From assembly GCA_021234535.1 (NCBI GenBank), contig CM037830.1, positions 37,200,937 to 37,264,936 of the forward strand: 64,000 nucleotides of DNA. The letters run 5' to 3'. Shown here one piece after another: positions 61,501 to 64,000 of the stretch. The notes beneath the pieces are model-generated. The model made no database searches, had not been told where the DNA came from, and saw nothing but the letters and a program-made list of their open reading frames with translations. This DNA is from Stichopus chloronotus. Taxonomy: Eukaryota > Echinodermata > Holothuroidea > Aspidochirotida > Stichopodidae. The position numbers were made by a program, and so were the translations under genes. The first letter of the stretch is position 1; each line of letters begins with the position of its first letter.

Positions 61501-63811
61501 TAATAATACCATTCATTGCTATGGTACCAGAAATGTAAGTTGTATCCACAACTTTCATTGTACTCAGCTTGGTCACTTAGACATCACAAACTTGTGCCAG
61601 TTAAGTCTGGAATATTTGACCCCTCCATATTCAATGTTTGCAGTCTCCCCTTACATTTAAGCAAAGAATAATACAAAAAAGTATTACATACATTTGTCCG
61701 TAATATGTTTGGAATAATTACTCTTATGTCACATCTCATTCATATCTATTGATTAAATTTTTTCTTTGTCTTTTCTTTTTAATTGTTTTTTCTGTACAGG
61801 GAGTGTTGTACTTTGTTAAGATTTATCTTTTTAGAACACTTCCTTGCACAACTGCATGACCATGTAAATCTAATTAATTCTATAGTGTATATATGTTTTT
61901 TGGTGTTGTGTGAAGAAACAAATCAAATCAAATTTTGAAAATTCTAATGTAAACCTTCACAACAATTCGCTCATGCACAAAGTTTCGGAGATTTCTTTTT
62001 CAGACACCACATCCCAGCTTCATGACTCTAACATGTACTGTGAAAGTGCTGTTCCAGGCCATTTGTGAAGCCAAAATGTTTTTTGCATGCTACGTGCTAA
62101 TGCATTGTAGCACTCTCCTAAGTCCTCCTTTTCTGTTATCAGGAGATGACCACCCTACTGCACACAGGCAACAGATATATCAAACTAAGTACTAGAACCG
62201 TATCATTTATGTTGGACACTTTCATTTGGGGTCAACAGAGCTTAAATAGTAAAGACCATCTAACACAGTATCTGAAGAAGTGAAGCTTGGACAATATTTG
62301 ATATGCTTGGATATTTAATATGTAAATTTATGACATTGAGTATAATAACCCTATTATTTTTTGGGGAGATCAAAGGTCGTTTAATGTCATCAGGAGTCAA
62401 AAAGTGAAAAAAAAAAACCTTGTGAACACAATATCTGAAGAAATAAAGTTTTGACAGATCTGATGAGAACAAGAATGTCATTGTTTTTGGTGTAGCTCAA
62501 AAGTCATTTGGGGTCAACAGAGGTCTAATTATAAAAATTTTGTTGATGCAATATCTTAAGAAGAGAATCTTGGACAGATTAGATATTTGGTATGTAAGTG
62601 TACCACAATGAGTACAAAAACTGGCTTTTGGTGAAGATCAAAGGTCGTTTGACATCAACAGCTGTGAAATAGTTATGAAAAACTTTAAAGACAAGTGGGG
62701 AAGCTTGATCCTATCTTTGAAATGTAAACATACCATATTGAGTACAACAACTCTATTAATGTTTTGGTGGAAAATGTCATTTAGGGTCAGCAGTGATCAA
62801 ATTGTGAGAACCTTATTGTGAGCATCTGATTTCACTGTGGGAAAGCGTTGTCTCCCTAAGTGTAACCAGATTACTTATGAACAACTCACACAACAACAAA
62901 GGCATAATTAAATATTTCCAAATATTTCATGACAATTGGTTCATTTCTCATCATTAACTCCTTGAGAGAAAAGCTCTTACAACCATTGTATGGTGATTAA
63001 CTTTTGGTCGATGTGCTTCAGCAGATGTTATTCCCTGCTGCTTTCATTTCCTCCAGGTCGTTGGAATGACTGCCAATCCCGGGACAGGTGGGAGCAGCTC
63101 TGATGCGCAAGCAGAGAACCACATCTTCCAAGTCGCTGCAAGCCTCGATGCAAGTGTCATCCAACCTGTTGAAGTTGATGAAGATCTCATGAAGTATCTC
63201 AACATTCCTGAGGATAGTGAGTAAATCATACCATTGACTGTGCAATAAAGTGAAGATATATTGGAAACTGTCTGAATCGTGAGGCATGTTAATTGTGTTT
63301 GTACTAATTATTCTTAGTGGTGTTTGAAAGTAACATGCAGGTTCAATCAAGAATTAACTCTGTCGAAATGATCTAGTGCCAGCAGTGAGCAATGATGGTA
63401 AACTTCACAGTGAGTATCAACCCTTTGTGAGTTACAATGACTGTTTTACTGCATACTGCATTGCAATAGCCACAGCTGCATATATTCATCTACATAAGAT
63501 AGAAAAAACCTCAGAAGTTCAGTCAATGCATGCAAGCTTCTACATCATTTAACAATAAGGTTATCACTGATGAGTAATTGATATGGCTATAATGATCTTT
63601 CTAGCGCATTCCTATGATTAATCATGGCCTTACTAGCAATATTGAAATCATTATGCTCATTTAATTGTCACAAAATGTTGAAAAGAATGTCATATCTATA
63701 CTTTTTATGCAGTTGGACCGATCATTCTGAAGCCTCGTCAAAAGGATCCATTCAGAAATGTCCTTGAGAATGTGATGAAGACAATAGAGGAGAAAATTGC
63801 ATCATTGTTTG
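52589..63811 (+). CDS. RLR-B: RIG-I-like receptor, 5' nine coding exons (partial)
   Basis: Exons: 52501-52727 (ATG 52589), 54391-54513, 54860-55219, 56359-56538, 57879-58150, 58441-58695, 61067-61150, 63057-63216, 63713-63811; the rest lies past the window. That is 1672 coding nt, about 557 aa. Exon lengths equal RLR-A except exon 2 (+6) and exon 5 (+6). It encodes CARD1, CARD2, a linker, and Hel1 with LRTFQRKIA (Q motif intact), SPTGTGKTH, LDECHHT and GMTANPGTGG, then the first part of Hel2i (ILKPRQKDPF). The start has A at -3 and G at +4 (ACGATGG). The acceptor at 52500 is shared with RLR-A, so a 5' UTR exon probably lies upstream, near the kappa-B pair. No frame damage is seen. It should be a cytosolic dsRNA sensor like RLR-A. 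Confidence 0.9.
52873..52945. repeat. Mini hairpin element, copy 2 (RLR-B intron 1)
   Basis: Perfect 16-bp inverted arms, TAGCCCTTGAACAGGG (52873-52888) and CCCTGTTCAAGGGCTA (52930-52945), around a 41-bp centre related to that of the copy at 29241. Its position differs relative to the gene (intron here, upstream in RLR-A), so the two are independent insertions. Confidence 0.7.
54146..54182. repeat. 13-bp-arm perfect hairpin in RLR-B intron 1
   Basis: GTCGGTTAATATA (54146-54158) and TATATTAACCGAC (54170-54182) are exact inverses with an 11-bp loop. It looks like the tip of a MITE. Confidence 0.65.
55600..55975. repeat. Foldback array of a GATCAAAGGTTCACTA unit, RLR-B intron 3
   Basis: From about 55620 to 55760 the plus strand repeats forms of AGATCAAAGATTCACTAG. 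From about 55850 to 55975 it repeats the inverse form, CTAGTGAACCTTTGATC. Together they make a long imperfect stem with many nicks. There is no ORF. Confidence 0.65.
58880..59225. repeat. AT-rich array with exact 21-bp repeats, RLR-B intron 6
   Basis: The unit ATCAATTTGTTATTACAAATT is tandem and exact at 59004-59024 and again from 59025. It is flanked by degenerate AATTTGTTA-like units on both sides. The motif resembles the AT-rich tract at 49000-49500. Confidence 0.7.
59640..60280. repeat. Decayed interspersed repeat in RLR-B intron 6
   Basis: It is bounded by GGGGCATAGCCAGG near 59680 and by CTTGGCTACGCTCCTGAG near 60256, which are inverse to each other. Inside is a copy of the 23.5-26.2 kb family (CTATCTAAGCTGAGCTCCACC, then AAATTTTGAGTTTTGC, then CCAGATGGCCGGAA) and a G run near 60225. 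This suggests a non-autonomous element with those strings as its termini. Confidence 0.5.
60559..60601. repeat. 17-bp-arm hairpin in RLR-B intron 6
   Basis: TATCTCATCACC plus CCACATA (60559-60577) pairs with TATGTGGTGATGAGATA (60585-60601), interrupted only by two unpaired C bases. Confidence 0.6.
62215..62850. repeat. Diverged tandem array, unit about 120-160 bp, RLR-B intron 7
   Basis: The unit contains TTGGGGTCAACAGAG, then ATATCTGAAGAAG, then CATTGAGTA, then TTTTTGG and AAGGTCGTTT. Start points lie near 62226, 62386, 62509, 62653 and 62772. Units are clearly related but each has substitutions and indels, so the array is old. Confidence 0.65.
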
Positions 63812-64000
63812 GTAAAATCACTTTGTCAGTTTATTTGGTGCAATAAAGTTTGCACTTGAAAAGTTTTGAGATAACGATGTCGGTAGCCTAGTTCAACTAA
63901 ATGATGAATGTTAATAATTTAGACTACTTCAGTTCAATTATTTATGTTTAACCTATTGAGGACCTTTTTCTTCACAAAGTAGGTGATATTTTGCAATGCC

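Overview
Eukaryotic, intron-rich, AT-rich genomic DNA. Every inferred splice junction is GT-AG. The gene content (a ciliary coiled-coil gene that aligns with human CCDC146 along its length, and two tandem RIG-I-like receptor genes) together with the SINE, non-LTR, BEL/Pao and foldback debris suggests a marine invertebrate deuterostome. An echinoderm such as a sea urchin or sea cucumber is the best guess; the species is inferred, not shown.

Layout. (1) 1-3977: non-coding, with a tRNA-like SINE tail at the left edge and one inverted-repeat motif. (2) 3978-21444, minus strand: a complete 16-coding-exon CCDC146 gene (951 codons plus stop). Its 6.2-kb first intron carries a 1.7-kb foldback element and a 1.95-kb composite element bounded by TA. 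(3) 21445-28900: gene-free spacer full of decayed repeats. (4) 28.9-47.5 kb, plus strand: RLR-A, a complete two-CARD, DECH-box, zinc-CTD RIG-I-like receptor in 14 coding exons. (5) 47.5-51.3 kb: spacer with a 235-bp tandem duplication and a non-LTR retrotransposon relic. (6) 51.3 kb to the right edge, plus strand: RLR-B, a tandem paralogue with the same exon plan. Nine coding exons (CARD1 to the start of Hel2i) are inside the window; Hel2 and the CTD lie beyond it.

How it fits together. RLR proteins are cytosolic double-stranded-RNA sensors. Two N-terminal CARDs signal, the Hel1-Hel2i-Hel2 motor wraps the RNA, and a zinc-binding C-terminal domain reads the RNA end or stem. The two genes arose by a duplication that included the upstream region. 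Both carry a conserved pair of kappa-B-type sites about 1-1.2 kb upstream of the first CARD exon and a conserved four-codon upstream ORF. The copies have since diverged unevenly. RLR-A has lost the ATG that RLR-B uses (ATT) and has Trp where RLR-B and vertebrate RLRs have the Q-motif Arg, yet keeps an open frame over 1000 codons. Meanwhile the exon parts around helicase motifs I and II are almost identical between the copies, which suggests gene conversion. The best candidates for something new are this asymmetric immune-receptor pair and the composite element, whose 198-bp direct terminal repeats each have their own inverted repeats; one copy makes up nearly all of RLR-A intron 11.
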